NCBI GenBank assembly: GCA_965220695.1
Contig: OZ244838.1
Location: 3,968,001-4,032,000 of the forward strand
DNA from: UBA9620 sp965220695
GTDB taxonomy: Bacteria; Acidobacteriota; Vicinamibacteria; Vicinamibacterales; UBA8438
Direction: 5' to 3'
Length of the DNA: 64,000 nucleotides
The position numbers and the translations under genes were made by a program. Below the pieces are notes generated by a model. The model made no database searches. It was not told where the DNA came from and was given only the letters and a program-made list of their open reading frames with translations. Of this stretch, positions 50,030 through 59,749 are shown piece after piece (the stretch's first letter is position 1; each line of letters opens with the position of its first letter).

Positions 50030-51147
50030 CCATCCACGGTGGACGCGCAGCGGCGGTCCTCCCTCCGGCGGCGTTGCTGTCGGCCCTGACGGCGCTGGCG
50101 GTCCTGGCATCCGGCTGCCTGGACCCGCCCGGGGCATCGTTGACCGTGGTCTCCTGGGGCGGCTCGTACGCGCAGGCGGTCACCAAGGCCTACCTCCGGG
50201 GCTTCACGGCCGAAACCGGTGTCGAGATCCGCCTCGAGGACTACAACGGCGGGCTGGCGCAGGTGCGCGCGCAGGTCGAGACCGGCAACGTGCACTGGGA
50301 CATCGTGGACCTCGAGATCGCCGACGCGGTCAGCGGCTGCGACGAAGGCATCCTCGAACAGATCGACACGGCCCTGCTCGCGCCGGCGCCGGACGGCACC
50401 CCGGCCCTGCGCGACTTCCTGCCGGACACGTTGCTGGAGTGCGGCGTGGGCACACTGCTGTACTCCACCATCTACGCCTACAACACCGCCCGCATGTCGG
50501 GCCCGACGCCGGCCACGATGGAGGATTTCTTCGACCTCGAGCGCTTCCCGGGCCGCCGCGGGATGCGCCGCGTGCCGTTCGTGAACCTGGAGTTCGCGCT
50601 GATCGCGGACGGGGTGCCGATCGACCAGGTGTACGCCACGCTCGACACGCCCGCGGGCGTGGATCGGGCCTTCCGCAAGCTCGACACCATCAAGGACCAG
50701 GTGGTCTGGTGGGAAGCGGGGGCGCAGCCGCCGCAGATGCTCGCCGACGGCGAGGTGGTGATGAGCACCGCCTACAACGGCCGCATCTTCAACGCGCAGG
50801 TGCTGGAGCGCCAGCCGTTCGTGATCGTCTGGGACGGTCAGGTGCTCGACGTCGGGCAGATGGGCATCGTGGCCGGGACGCCGGAGCTCGACACGGCGCT
50901 GGACTTCGTCAGGTTCGCCTCGACCGCCACCTCGATGGCCGCCGTCAGCCGCTACATCGCCTACAGCCCCGCGCGCCGGTCCGGTCTGCCGCTCATCGCG
51001 ACGCACGCCGAGGCGGGCGTCGACATGAACCCGCACATGCCGACGTATCCCGCGAACATGGGCCGCACCCTGCGCAACGACTGGGCCTGGTGGAGCGATC
51101 ACATGGACGAGATGAACGAGCGCTTCAGCGCATGGCTGGCGCAGTGA
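50026..51147 (+). CDS. potD: Polyamine-type ABC substrate-binding lipoprotein
   Basis: 373 residues. Lipoprotein signal with lipobox LASGC near 27-31. PotD family: TVVSWGGSYAQAVTKAYLRG at the start, then YNGGLAQVRAQVETGNVHWD and VDLEIADA. The middle has LLYSTIYAYNTARM and FVNLEFALIADG; near the C-terminus AYSPARRSGLP and MNPHMPTYPANM. This subgroup of binding proteins (extracellular solute-binding family 1) binds spermidine, putrescine or related compounds; ligand cannot be fixed. Follows potA by ATGA overlap and overlaps potB by 16 bases. Confidence 0.88.
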   Translation: MTIHGGRAAAVLPPAALLSALTALAVLASGCLDPPGASLTVVSWGGSYAQAVTKAYLRGFTAETGVEIRLEDYNGGLAQVRAQVETGNVHWDIVDLEIADAVSGCDEGILEQIDTALLAPAPDGTPALRDFLPDTLLECGVGTLLYSTIYAYNTARMSGPTPATMEDFFDLERFPGRRGMRRVPFVNLEFALIADGVPIDQVYATLDTPAGVDRAFRKLDTIKDQVVWWEAGAQPPQMLADGEVVMSTAYNGRIFNAQVLERQPFVIVWDGQVLDVGQMGIVAGTPELDTALDFVRFASTATSMAAVSRYIAYSPARRSGLPLIATHAEAGVDMNPHMPTYPANMGRTLRNDWAWWSDHMDEMNERFSAWLAQ

Positions 51148-52328
51148 ACCGGCCGCGGCTGCGCGCCGCAGCGTTGGTGTTGCCGCTGGTCGCCTTCATC
51201 GGCGTCACGTTCGTCGTCCCGCTGGCGACCATGCTGGTGCGCAGCGTCTACGACCCGGTGGTCGCCGATGCGCTGCCCGACACGCTCGCCCTGCTGGAGG
51301 ACTGGAACGGGCAGGAAGCTCCCGTCGAGGCCGTGTACGCGGCGGCCGCACGCGAGTTGCTGCGCGCGCGGGACGAGCGGACGCTCGGCCGGGTCGCCAG
51401 CCGCGTCAACCGGGTGCGGGGCGGGCTGCGGAGCGTCGTCATCCGCAGCGTGCGGCGGCTGCGGGAGGTCTCGACCGGCCCCTGGCGCGAGGTCATGATC
51501 GACATCGACGCCGATTGGGGCGACGCCGGGACCTGGCACGCGATCCGCACCGCCGGTGATCGCGTCACGGCGCGGCACTATCTGAACGCCGTCGATCTCC
51601 AGCGCCTGCCCGACGGCTCGATCGCCCGCCAGCCGCCGGACCGGCGCATCTACCTGCCGCTGCTGCGGCGCACGTTCGCCGTCAGTCTCGGCATCACGGC
51701 GTTGTGCCTGCTGCTCGGCTATCCGGTCGCCCACCTGATCGCGCACGCGCCGCCGCGCCGCGCCGCTCTGCTCCTGGCGCTGGTGCTCGTGCCGTTCTGG
51801 ACGTCGCTGCTGGTCCGTACCACGTCCTGGATCGTGCTGCTCCAGACCCAGGGCGTCATCAACGACCTGCTCGTCGCGGTCGGGCTGATCGGCGACGACG
51901 GCCGGTTCGCCCTGGTCTACAACATGACCGGCACGTTCGTGGCCATGACCCACGTGCTGCTCCCGTTCATGGTCCTGCCGCTCTATTCGGTCATGCGCAC
52001 CATCCCGCCGCAGCAGATGAGCGCCGCCGCGTCGCTGGGCGCCAGCTTCCCGCAGGCGTTCCGGCGGGTCTACTGGCCGCAGACGATCGCCGGCGTCGGC
52101 GCCGGGTCGCTGCTGGTGTTCATTCTGGCCATCGGCTACTACATCACGCCCGCGCTGGTCGGCGGCCAGAGCGGCCAGCTCATCTCCAACTTCATCGCCT
52201 ACCACATGCAGACCTCGCTGAACTGGGGGCTGGCGGGCGCGCTCGGCGGGATCCTGCTGATGTGCGTGGCGGCGTTGTATCTGCTCTTCGATCGCGTGGT
52301 CGGTGTCGAGCGCATGAGGCTGGGATGA
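51132..52328 (+). CDS. potB: Polyamine-type ABC permease with long extracytoplasmic insertion
   Basis: 398 residues from ATG 51132. TM1 is at about 12-34, TM2 not until about 180. The stretch between carries ~140 extra residues (basic/acidic, RRLREVSTGPWREVMIDIDA) not present in E. coli PotB (about 285 residues). The permease core then shows the EAA-type loop (AAASLGASFPQAFRRVYWPQ) that docks PotA. A GTG at 51144 is the other start choice. The insertion may contact the binding protein. Confidence 0.88.
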   Translation: MAGAVNRPRLRAAALVLPLVAFIGVTFVVPLATMLVRSVYDPVVADALPDTLALLEDWNGQEAPVEAVYAAAARELLRARDERTLGRVASRVNRVRGGLRSVVIRSVRRLREVSTGPWREVMIDIDADWGDAGTWHAIRTAGDRVTARHYLNAVDLQRLPDGSIARQPPDRRIYLPLLRRTFAVSLGITALCLLLGYPVAHLIAHAPPRRAALLLALVLVPFWTSLLVRTTSWIVLLQTQGVINDLLVAVGLIGDDGRFALVYNMTGTFVAMTHVLLPFMVLPLYSVMRTIPPQQMSAAASLGASFPQAFRRVYWPQTIAGVGAGSLLVFILAIGYYITPALVGGQSGQLISNFIAYHMQTSLNWGLAGALGGILLMCVAALYLLFDRVVGVERMRLG

Positions 52329-53164
52329 GCATGGCGGCCACCAAGCCCCTGTTCAGCATCGGGCGGGTCGTCTATCTGGCGGTCTGCGGTCTGATCTTCA
52401 CCTTCCTGCTCGCGCCGCTCCTGGTCATCGTGCCGCTCAGCTTCAATGCCGAGCCCTACTTCACCTTCACCGAGGGGATGCTGCGCCTCGACCCGGAGGC
52501 GTACTCGCTCCGCTGGTACCGGCAGATTGCCGGCGACGACGTGTGGGCGCGCGCGCTCGCCAACAGTCTGTTCATCGGCGTCGCCGCCACGGCGCTGGCG
52601 ACGGCGCTCGGCACCCTTGCCGCTCTGGGGCTTTCGAGCCGCGTCATGCCGGCGCGCCGTCTCGTGACGGGACTGCTGATCTCGCCGATGGTCACGCCGC
52701 TGATCATCTCGGCGGCCGGGATGTTCTTCTTCTATTCGAGCCTCGGTCTGTCACAGACGCACCTCGGCCTGATCCTGGCTCACGCCGCGCTCGGCACGCC
52801 GTTCGTCGTCATTACGGTGACCGCCACGCTGTCCGCCTTCGACACCAACCTGACGCGGGCCGCCGCCGGCCTGGGCGCCGGGCCGTTCCGCACCTTCCAC
52901 CGCGTGCAGCTTCCGCTGATCGCCCCCGGCGTCCTCTCCGGCGCCCTCTTCGCCTTTGCCGCTTCGTTCGACGAGGTGGTCGTGGTGCTGTTCATGGCCG
53001 GCGAGAACCAGCGCACCATCCCGCGCCAGATGTGGGCCGGCGTGCGCGAGCAGATCAGCCCCGCCATCCTGGCCGCGGCGACGTTCCTGATCGTCTTCGC
53101 GGTGCTGCTGCTGTGCACCGTCGAGTGGCTGCGCCGGCGCGGGGGAGAACCGGTCAGGGCCTGA
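52325..53164 (+). CDS. potC: Polyamine-type ABC permease
   Basis: 279 residues; ATGA overlap with potB. Six TM segments, EAA-type loop RAAAGLGAGPFRTFHRVQLP near 180-199, and FAFAASFDEVVVVLFMAG, highly typical of PotC. C-terminus ends in a basic cytosolic tail. Completes the four-gene transporter. Confidence 0.9.
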   Translation: MSMAATKPLFSIGRVVYLAVCGLIFTFLLAPLLVIVPLSFNAEPYFTFTEGMLRLDPEAYSLRWYRQIAGDDVWARALANSLFIGVAATALATALGTLAALGLSSRVMPARRLVTGLLISPMVTPLIISAAGMFFFYSSLGLSQTHLGLILAHAALGTPFVVITVTATLSAFDTNLTRAAAGLGAGPFRTFHRVQLPLIAPGVLSGALFAFAASFDEVVVVLFMAGENQRTIPRQMWAGVREQISPAILAAATFLIVFAVLLLCTVEWLRRRGGEPVRA

Positions 53165-53266
53165 TGCGGGCGCCGACGAAGCAGCGGCAGTACGCGGCGC
53201 GGCGCAACTCGACGCCGACGCTGACGACCTCGCCGTTCCTACGACGGCTGGCGTGTCCTGCTCGAT

Positions 53267-54976
53267 TCAGCGGGTGTAGACCGATCGGCCCCGTGAGAAC
53301 GTCTCGAGCACACTGATGTGCTCGAGCGCCGCCGGTTCCGCCGTCAGCGGATTCCGCTCGAGGATCACGAGATCCGCCTGTTTTCCCGCCGTGATCGAAC
53401 CCTTGGTCTCTTCCTCGAAATACTGGTAGGCGGCGCCCAGTGTGACCGCGTGGAGCGCTTCGAGGACCGTGGCGCGCTGGTGGGGTCCCAGCACATGGCC
53501 GCTGCGGGTCGTCCGGTTCACGGTGATGGAGACCAGCCGCATGATGTCCGGGGGGACGATCGGCGCGTCGTTGTGTACGGTGAAGCGGACGCCGCGCTCG
53601 ATCGCCCAGCGCACGGGACTGACGTTGTTCCCGCGCGTCTCGCCGAAGCTGCGCCGGTGCCAGTCGCCCCAGAAGAAGGCGTGCGCCGAGAAGAACGAGG
53701 GCACGGCCCGCAGGGCGGCGGCGCGGTCGAGCTGGTCCGCGCGCATGAGCTGGGCGTGGATGATCACGGCGCGATGATCCGGCATCTCCTCCCTGCCCGC
53801 CACGGCCGCCTCGACCCCGTCCAGCATCAGGTCGATCGCCGCATCGCCATTGGCGTGCACGATAATCGGCACGCCGCGCCGAATGAGATGCGCGGCGCCG
53901 GACAGGTACGCGTCCGGATCGAGGGTCCCGTACGCGCGATAGTCCGGGCCCGCGCCCGGCGGTCCCTCGTCGTACGGTTCGGTGACCCAGGCGGTTCGCC
54001 CCTGGGGCGAGCCGTCGAGGCTGAACTTGACGCCGGCCACCCGGAACCCGCCGCGATAGTCCGGCTGGTAGGCCGCACGCTCGGCGTCCGCCATGGTCCG
54101 GAATCGCGGAAACGCAGCGATATCCGCTTCGAACGGCGCGCGTTCGGCGGCGGCGCGCAACACCTCGACGGTCGCCCAGCCGGTCAACCCGTCCTGAACC
54201 GTGGTCGTCCCGTAATGGACGTACTCGCCGATGGCGCGCCGAGCCACCGCTGCCGTCTCGTCCGGTGTCGGCGCGGACTGCCCGCTGGCGACGAGCCCGC
54301 CTGCCAGCTCTTCGAGGACACCATCCGGCTCCATCGAGTCGTTCGCACGGCGGATATGCCCACCGGGCGGATCGCGCGTGTCGGCCGTGATGCCGCTGGC
54401 GGCCAGCGCCGCGGAGTTGGCGGTGCGCAGGTGTCCCGAGACGTGGGTCAGCACGATCCGGTGCTCGGTCGACGCCCGATCGAGGTCGTCGCGGGTCGGG
54501 TGCCGGCGCTCGGCGAGCAGCGAATCGTCATAGCCGCTCCCTGACACGAATCCCCCGGGCGGAATGTCCCGCTCCGCGATCCAGACCCCGATCTTGCGCA
54601 CGATATCGTCGATGCTGCTGACGTCGCCCACCGGCGGCGGGTGCAGCGACAACGCGTCGAGCGCCCGCCCCACCGCGAGCAGGTGGCCATGCGCATCGAT
54701 GAACCCGGGCAGCAACGCGCGGTCGCCGAGGTCGACGACCCGCGTGGTCTCCCCGCGGAGCGCCATCACGTCGGCCAGCGCCCCGGCCGCCGCAATCGTC
54801 TCGCCCCTGACCGCCACCGCCTCGACGGCCGGCTGATTCGGGTCCATCGTGACGATGTGGTCGCCGACGAAGACCGTATCCGCCGGCGGACCGCCGTCCG
54901 CCGGCGAACCGGGGCCGCACGCGGTGAGCGCGGTGCTCACGGCGCACACAAGGGCGAGAACGGGCTTCCAAGGCAC
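53267..54976 (-). CDS. Amidohydrolase of the YtcJ type, lipoprotein
   Basis: 569 residues. Lipobox LTACG near 17-21 anchors it outside the cytoplasm. Amidohydrolase_3 plan: dihydroorotase-like opening RVVDLGDRALLPGFIDAHGH (metal ligands in HGH), YGTTTVQDGLTGW, VKFSLDGSPQGRTAWV, VIIHAQLM, FTVHNDAPIVPPD (Asp of the metal site) and the final AGKQADLVILERNPLT. The substrate of the YtcJ group is unknown. Converges with potC with a 102-base gap. Confidence 0.9.
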   Translation of the reverse strand: MPWKPVLALVCAVSTALTACGPGSPADGGPPADTVFVGDHIVTMDPNQPAVEAVAVRGETIAAAGALADVMALRGETTRVVDLGDRALLPGFIDAHGHLLAVGRALDALSLHPPPVGDVSSIDDIVRKIGVWIAERDIPPGGFVSGSGYDDSLLAERRHPTRDDLDRASTEHRIVLTHVSGHLRTANSAALAASGITADTRDPPGGHIRRANDSMEPDGVLEELAGGLVASGQSAPTPDETAAVARRAIGEYVHYGTTTVQDGLTGWATVEVLRAAAERAPFEADIAAFPRFRTMADAERAAYQPDYRGGFRVAGVKFSLDGSPQGRTAWVTEPYDEGPPGAGPDYRAYGTLDPDAYLSGAAHLIRRGVPIIVHANGDAAIDLMLDGVEAAVAGREEMPDHRAVIIHAQLMRADQLDRAAALRAVPSFFSAHAFFWGDWHRRSFGETRGNNVSPVRWAIERGVRFTVHNDAPIVPPDIMRLVSITVNRTTRSGHVLGPHQRATVLEALHAVTLGAAYQYFEEETKGSITAGKQADLVILERNPLTAEPAALEHISVLETFSRGRSVYTR

Positions 54977-55029
54977 GCTTCATGGTAGTCCAGTGAGACC
55001 TCGTGAGCGTAGACGGCGCGTCCGGCCCA

Positions 55030-56040
55030 TCAGAAGGGCGCCAGCACGCCGAGGCCCGCTGCTTCGGCGCGCGCGAGCGCCGCCGCGGCGATCGCGACAT
55101 CCTGGGCGGCGTTCCCGACAGACTTGAAGAGCGTGCAGTCGTGGTCCCCGCGTCCCTCGGGCGCCTTTCCGTTCACGATCTCGCCAAGCTCGGCGTCGAT
55201 CACGTCCCTGCCGACCAGTCCGGATTCCACCGGGATGATGAGGTCGCCCGCTTCCTGCCACGCCGCCTCGCGCTGATCAACGACCACGCGAGCGCGCCGC
55301 ACCACGTCCGGGTCGACCTCCTGCATGTCGCGGCGATAGGAACCGACGGCGTTCACGTGCGCGCCGTGCGCCAGGTGACGCGCGTCGAACACCGGGCTCG
55401 TGCTGCTGGTCGCGGTCACGACCAGGCCGGCGCCGTCGAGCGCCGCGGCCGGATCGTGCACCGCGCGAATGACGGGCGGCGAACCGGAATCGCCAGCCGG
55501 CGTCAGCGAGTCGGCGATCTCGGACAATCGCTCGGCCAGGCGTTCGGCGCTCGCACCCGACCGCGACACGATGCGCACCTCCCGCAGCCAGCGTGTCCGG
55601 GCGAGCAGCTCGACATGCGATCGCCCCTGGGCGCCCGCGCCGAAGACGGCCAGGACGTCGGCGGTCGAGCCAGCCAGCAGTTCGGTGGCGAGCGCGCTGC
55701 CGGCGGCCGTGCGAATCCCTGTCAACGACGCCCCGTCCAGCAACGCGCGGGCCCGGCCCGTCTGCGCGTCGAGCAGGAGGACCACGCCCTGGATGGGCGG
55801 CTCACCCCGAGACCGATTGTCGGCAAAGATCGACACGATCTTCGCGCCGAGCGCCGCCCGTTGGCCGAGGAAGGCCGGCATCAGCAGCGTGCGTCCGTGC
55901 GCGCTCTCGATGTGGCTGCGCACCGGGACCGTGGCCGTGCCGCCCGACAGCTCGCTGAACGCGGTACGCATGGCGTCCACGGCGTCCCGCGCCGTGAGCG
56001 CGCGTCGAATCTCGGATGCGGACAGGATGCGAATCTCCAT
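55030..56040 (-). CDS. Ornithine cyclodeaminase/mu-crystallin family protein
   Basis: 336 residues from ATG 56040. NAD-binding motif VFGAGAQGRSHVELL at 132-146, with family phrases LLLDAQTGRARALLDGASLT, GIRTAAGSALATELLA and VNAVGSYRRDMQEVD and FKSVGNAAQDVAIAA. These enzymes convert ornithine to proline or reduce imino acids. The catalytic Asp expected near 227 is present in the motif GSYRRDMQEVD. Cytosolic; no biosynthetic neighbours. Confidence 0.88.
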   Translation of the reverse strand: MEIRILSASEIRRALTARDAVDAMRTAFSELSGGTATVPVRSHIESAHGRTLLMPAFLGQRAALGAKIVSIFADNRSRGEPPIQGVVLLLDAQTGRARALLDGASLTGIRTAAGSALATELLAGSTADVLAVFGAGAQGRSHVELLARTRWLREVRIVSRSGASAERLAERLSEIADSLTPAGDSGSPPVIRAVHDPAAALDGAGLVVTATSSTSPVFDARHLAHGAHVNAVGSYRRDMQEVDPDVVRRARVVVDQREAAWQEAGDLIIPVESGLVGRDVIDAELGEIVNGKAPEGRGDHDCTLFKSVGNAAQDVAIAAAALARAEAAGLGVLAPF

Positions 56041-56144
56041 GCGGTATTCTGTCCCCGCGCCGGTGAGATCCGCCACGTCGATGGTGGCGGACGACAATCT
56101 GCTCGCAGCGTTCCGCCACGGACCGGTCCAGTGTCCATGAAGCC

Positions 56145-56984
56145 ATGTATGCCGCGCTGAAGCGTTTCCGGGGACGTCTCTTCCTCACATTCACCCTGGT
56201 CGTGCTGGAAGCGTCGGGCTGGCTCCTGTTTCCGCTGGCCATCGGCCGGGCCATCGACAGCGTCCTCGCCGATTCCACGAGAGGCCTGTACGAGCTGGCT
56301 GGACTCGGCGTCGTGACGATGGCCGTCGCGATCTGCCGCCGCGTCGTCGACAGCCGTTTCTTTGCCCGGATCTACACGCAGCTCAGCGAAGAGCTGGTCA
56401 CTCGCCAGTCGGACAGCAGCACGTCGACCAGAACGGCCCGACTCGGGATGCTCAGGGAGGTCGTCGAGTTTCTGGAGAACTCGCTTCCCTCGCTCATCAC
56501 TCAGGTGATCGGGCTCGCGGGCACCGTGCTGATTCTGTCGGTGTTGAACCTGCCCATCTTCATTGGCTGCCTCGTCGTCACGGGCGCCACGGTGACCCTT
56601 TATGGCCTCACCGGGCGCTGGACCACCCGTTTCAACGAGGGATTCAACAACGAGTACGAACGGCAGGTCGACATCGTCCACAGCGGCGACCCTGTTCGGC
56701 TCGGCCAGCACGTCCGCCGCATGATGCGCTGGAACATCAAGCTCTCAGACCTCGAAGCCGCCAACTTCGGCATCATCTGGATCTTCATGATCGGTCTGAT
56801 CGTCTTCTCCGTCAGGGTCGCCGCTGACGACACCGTGCAGTACGGCGAGGTGTTCGCCGTCGTCATGTACGTGTTCCAGTTCATCGAATCGATCGGCATG
56901 CTCCCCTTCTACTATCAGGAATGGCTGCGTCTCCGTGAGATCTCCAGCAGGCTCGCCGCCGTTCAGGCCGACGGCCGGATGTAG
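56145..56984 (+). CDS. ABC exporter-type six-TM domain protein without ATPase
   Basis: 279 residues. Six hydrophobic segments of the ABC exporter type (LFLTFTLVVLEASGWLLFPL, QVIGLAGTVLILSVLNLPIF, IIWIFMIGLIVFSVRVAAD and others), matching the ABC_membrane_3 type in which the TM domain stands alone. No nucleotide-binding domain is fused or adjacent, so it either pairs with an ATPase elsewhere or works differently. It reads divergently from the cyclodeaminase gene. Confidence 0.75.
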   Translation: MYAALKRFRGRLFLTFTLVVLEASGWLLFPLAIGRAIDSVLADSTRGLYELAGLGVVTMAVAICRRVVDSRFFARIYTQLSEELVTRQSDSSTSTRTARLGMLREVVEFLENSLPSLITQVIGLAGTVLILSVLNLPIFIGCLVVTGATVTLYGLTGRWTTRFNEGFNNEYERQVDIVHSGDPVRLGQHVRRMMRWNIKLSDLEAANFGIIWIFMIGLIVFSVRVAADDTVQYGEVFAVVMYVFQFIESIGMLPFYYQEWLRLREISSRLAAVQADGRM

Positions 56985-57141
56985 CCGGCAGACGGAACGT
57001 CGGGCATGCCTGGTGGGTGGCGAGGCGTCAGAATGCGGTTCCCGAAGGAATGACGGACTCCACGCAGACCATGACCACGTCAGCGCCTCGAAGGCGCGGT
57101 ACACGGAAGGACTCTGAGAGGGATGATCGTCCGAGCAGTGA

Positions 57142-57591
57142 TCAGCGCACCACGTGACGACCGGTGTCAAACACGAATCCTGTCACCAACCGCAACGCGG
57201 ACCGCAGCTCGTGCTGGTTGTCCTTGTCGAGGCGCAGCGTGATGTGCCCCGACGGCAATGCCTCGGACTCGATGGTCAGCCAGTGCGTCACGGGGAGTAC
57301 CCCGACGACTCCTCCCCATCGTTTGCCCGGTTCAGCCTCGTAGGCCAGGCCGGTGATCTGATCGATCGACAGGGACGCGTAGGTGGCGCGTGCCGCGCCG
57401 CGTCTCTCGTCGACCAGACGGATTTCGTCGGCACCCAGGTCGATTTCGAGCCTGGCATCTTTCTTCTTCTCGTCGCCGTTCCGGTCTGTAACGAACACGT
57501 CCACTTTCCGGAACTCCATATCCTGAGCGGCGACGGCTGCTGGTGCGAACAGGCAGGAAAGCGTGACGAGTGAAACAAGAAGTGCCTTCAT
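57142..57591 (-). CDS. Small exported protein of unknown function
   Basis: 149 residues with a clear signal peptide (VSLVTLSCLFAPAAVAAQ). The mature domain is beta-rich with RLEIDLGADEIRLVDERRGA, then TYASLSIDQITGLAYEAEPG and HWLTIESEALPSGHITLRLD, a plan like a PH-type or bPH domain. Ends GFVFDTGRHVVR. No enzyme motif. Monocistronic. Confidence 0.7.
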   Translation of the reverse strand: MKALLVSLVTLSCLFAPAAVAAQDMEFRKVDVFVTDRNGDEKKKDARLEIDLGADEIRLVDERRGAARATYASLSIDQITGLAYEAEPGKRWGGVVGVLPVTHWLTIESEALPSGHITLRLDKDNQHELRSALRLVTGFVFDTGRHVVR

Positions 57592-57852
57592 GAGTGCCTC
57601 CTCTGCCAGGCAACCCTACCAGCCTGCGTTGCGGCCTGTTCGCGATGCCTCCGGTGGCACCGACCACAATGAAGTCGTCCGTCGCCTAGCGGTCCCACGC
57701 CTCGTCATTGTTCAGTATTCGGGGGAATGATTCAACTGGGGGGTCTATCGTGCCTGCGCGAGCCGCACCTCGCCGCGGGTGCGGTCCGTCAGCGTCCATG
57801 GACATAGAATGGCGTCGCCCCGTGCACCGCACGGACACCCCTGGAGGCGTCT

Positions 57853-58749
57853 CTGGACGAACGTACTGTCGGATTCATCGGACTCGGCCGCATGGGTCTT
57901 GGTATGGCCCGCAACCTGTCAGGGGCCGGCGTCCCGCTCGTGGTCTGTGATGTGAATCCGCAGCCTGTGCGGACGTTGGTCGAGGACGGCGCCGCCGTGG
58001 CGGCGGACCCCGCCGAACTGGCCGACCGCGCCGACCTGATCTTCGTCTGCGTGCCGTCCGAGACCGAATCGGCCGGCGTGCTGTTCGGCGAGCGCGGGGT
58101 GGTCCACGGCGGGCAGACCCCCGCCGTCGTCGACACCACGACCATGAATCATGGCGCGGCGCTGCAGCTTGCGCAGCAGTCGCGGGACGCGGGGCTGGCC
58201 TACAGCGATTGTCCGATCTCGGGGATGCCCTTTCGCGCCGAGAACGGCACGCTGACCATGATGTTCGGCGGCAGCGGCGAGATGTTCGCCGAGGCGAAGC
58301 CGTACCTCGACATCATGGGCGAGTTCATCGTCCATTGCGGCGAGGTCGGCATGGGGCAGCTCATGAAGGCGGTCAACAACATCATCTACGATGTCAATAT
58401 CGCCGCGTTCTGTGAAGTCATGCCGCTCGCGATGAAGGCCGGGCTGCAACCTGCGCAACTCGCCAAGGTCCTCACCACGGCCAGTTCGAGGAGCTTCGCG
58501 AGCGAGTATTTCGTGCCGCGCATCCTGGAACGACAGTTCGAGGGCGACTTCTCGCTGCAGGCGGCCTACAAGGACATCGTGAACGTCCAGCAGGTCGCGG
58601 CCCGGCTCGATGCGTCGCTGCCGGTGGTCGAGGCGATGGTGGCGACCTACCGGGCCGCGATCGAGATGGGGTTCGGAGACCAGCCGAAGAGCGCGATGGT
58701 CAAGGTGTACGAAGCGCGGCTGGGCCAGACGGTTCAGCGCGACGAATAG
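57853..58749 (+). CDS. 3-hydroxyisobutyrate dehydrogenase family oxidoreductase (apparent CTG start)
   Basis: 298 residues if read from CTG 57853. The first in-frame ATG (57892) would cut off TVGFIGLGRM, the start of the Rossmann nucleotide site, so the true start must be upstream. CTG 57853 has GGAGG five bases before it and no ATG, GTG or TTG fits. The rest is a beta-hydroxyacid dehydrogenase: ADLIFVCVPSETES, DCPISGMPFRAENGTLTMM (substrate loop), GQLMKAVNNIIYDVNIAA with the catalytic Lys, and a C-terminal helical domain. Reduces or oxidises a 3-hydroxyacid with NAD(P). Overlaps the convergent methyltransferase by 16 bases. Confidence 0.85.
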   Translation: MDERTVGFIGLGRMGLGMARNLSGAGVPLVVCDVNPQPVRTLVEDGAAVAADPAELADRADLIFVCVPSETESAGVLFGERGVVHGGQTPAVVDTTTMNHGAALQLAQQSRDAGLAYSDCPISGMPFRAENGTLTMMFGGSGEMFAEAKPYLDIMGEFIVHCGEVGMGQLMKAVNNIIYDVNIAAFCEVMPLAMKAGLQPAQLAKVLTTASSRSFASEYFVPRILERQFEGDFSLQAAYKDIVNVQQVAARLDASLPVVEAMVATYRAAIEMGFGDQPKSAMVKVYEARLGQTVQRDE

Positions 58750-59525
58750 GATTTCTGCCCGGCGATCGTGACCATGACCACATCGTTGTCGAAAGTCTCA
58801 TCCGGGTCGTCCGTGTTGTCGAGCGCCTCCTGAATACGACGGATCCCGGCGCCGTAGGCTGCATCCGACATGGCCATGAAGTGCGAGCTTCGATGCCGCC
58901 CGGACACATAGTCCAGGAAGCCGCGCAGACTCTCGCGCACACCGGACCGCGTGCGCTCCGTGGTGACGCCGTCGAAACCGGCCGAGGTCATCAAGCCGGC
59001 AAACTCGTGCAACGGCAGGAAATCCTGCTCGTCGAGACGCCGCGCTTCGGGAAAGAACCGATAGATGGCCCAGTCCGGCATCGACCACGGATCGATGTTC
59101 GTCATGACGAAACGGCCGCGCGGCGTGAGCACGCGGAAGATCTCGGCAATCAGTGACCGTTTGTCGCGGACGTGGGGATACGAGAACTGATTGCTCACGT
59201 AGTCGAAGCTGGTCGATCTGAACGGCAGCCTGGCGCCGTCACCGTGCACCCACGTCACGGTTGGACACCGCGCCCGGGCGATCTGGAGCATGCCGGCGAA
59301 ACGGTCCAGGCCGGTCATGCGCAGATGCGGGAACGCGGCTCGATTCGAGGCGAGTTGTTTCCCCGTTCCGCAGCCGACATCCAGAATCGAGACGTCCTGC
59401 GCGCGGCGGCGGGCATCTTCCTCGAGGAATCGGACCAGATGCGGATCGACTTCATGATCGCGCAGCGGCTCGTCGAAGAGATGCGCGATCCGGTCGTAGT
59501 CCAACCGCTGCGTCAGGTGTCCCAT
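58734..59525 (-). CDS. Class I SAM-dependent methyltransferase
   Basis: 263 residues from ATG 59525. SAM motif ILDVGCGTGKQL at 47-58, GLDRFAGMLQIARARCP, then VHGDGARLPFRSTSFDYVSN and ILRVLTPRG-like FRVLTPRGRFVMTNIDPW. The methyltransferase-11/25 fold; the substrate is not predictable. No clear operon partner. Confidence 0.85.
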   Translation of the reverse strand: MGHLTQRLDYDRIAHLFDEPLRDHEVDPHLVRFLEEDARRRAQDVSILDVGCGTGKQLASNRAAFPHLRMTGLDRFAGMLQIARARCPTVTWVHGDGARLPFRSTSFDYVSNQFSYPHVRDKRSLIAEIFRVLTPRGRFVMTNIDPWSMPDWAIYRFFPEARRLDEQDFLPLHEFAGLMTSAGFDGVTTERTRSGVRESLRGFLDYVSGRHRSSHFMAMSDAAYGAGIRRIQEALDNTDDPDETFDNDVVMVTIAGQKSYSSR

Positions 59526-59749
59526 GGGTCCCACGGCTCCTGGCAGCACGCCGCGCCCGGCGCCGCGCCGGGTCCTGCCTGGACCGTCACCGCGGACTAT
59601 CTTCTCACCCGGCCCCGGCGATCACCACAGGCCCGGCAGGCGCCGCCACGATATCCCGTCGCCCAGCGGATCGCGTTGGTCACGACGCTGATGCGCGCCG
59701 CGGGCACGGTGGTATCCTGTCGCCATCGCAATCCGGCAGGAGGGGTGTC

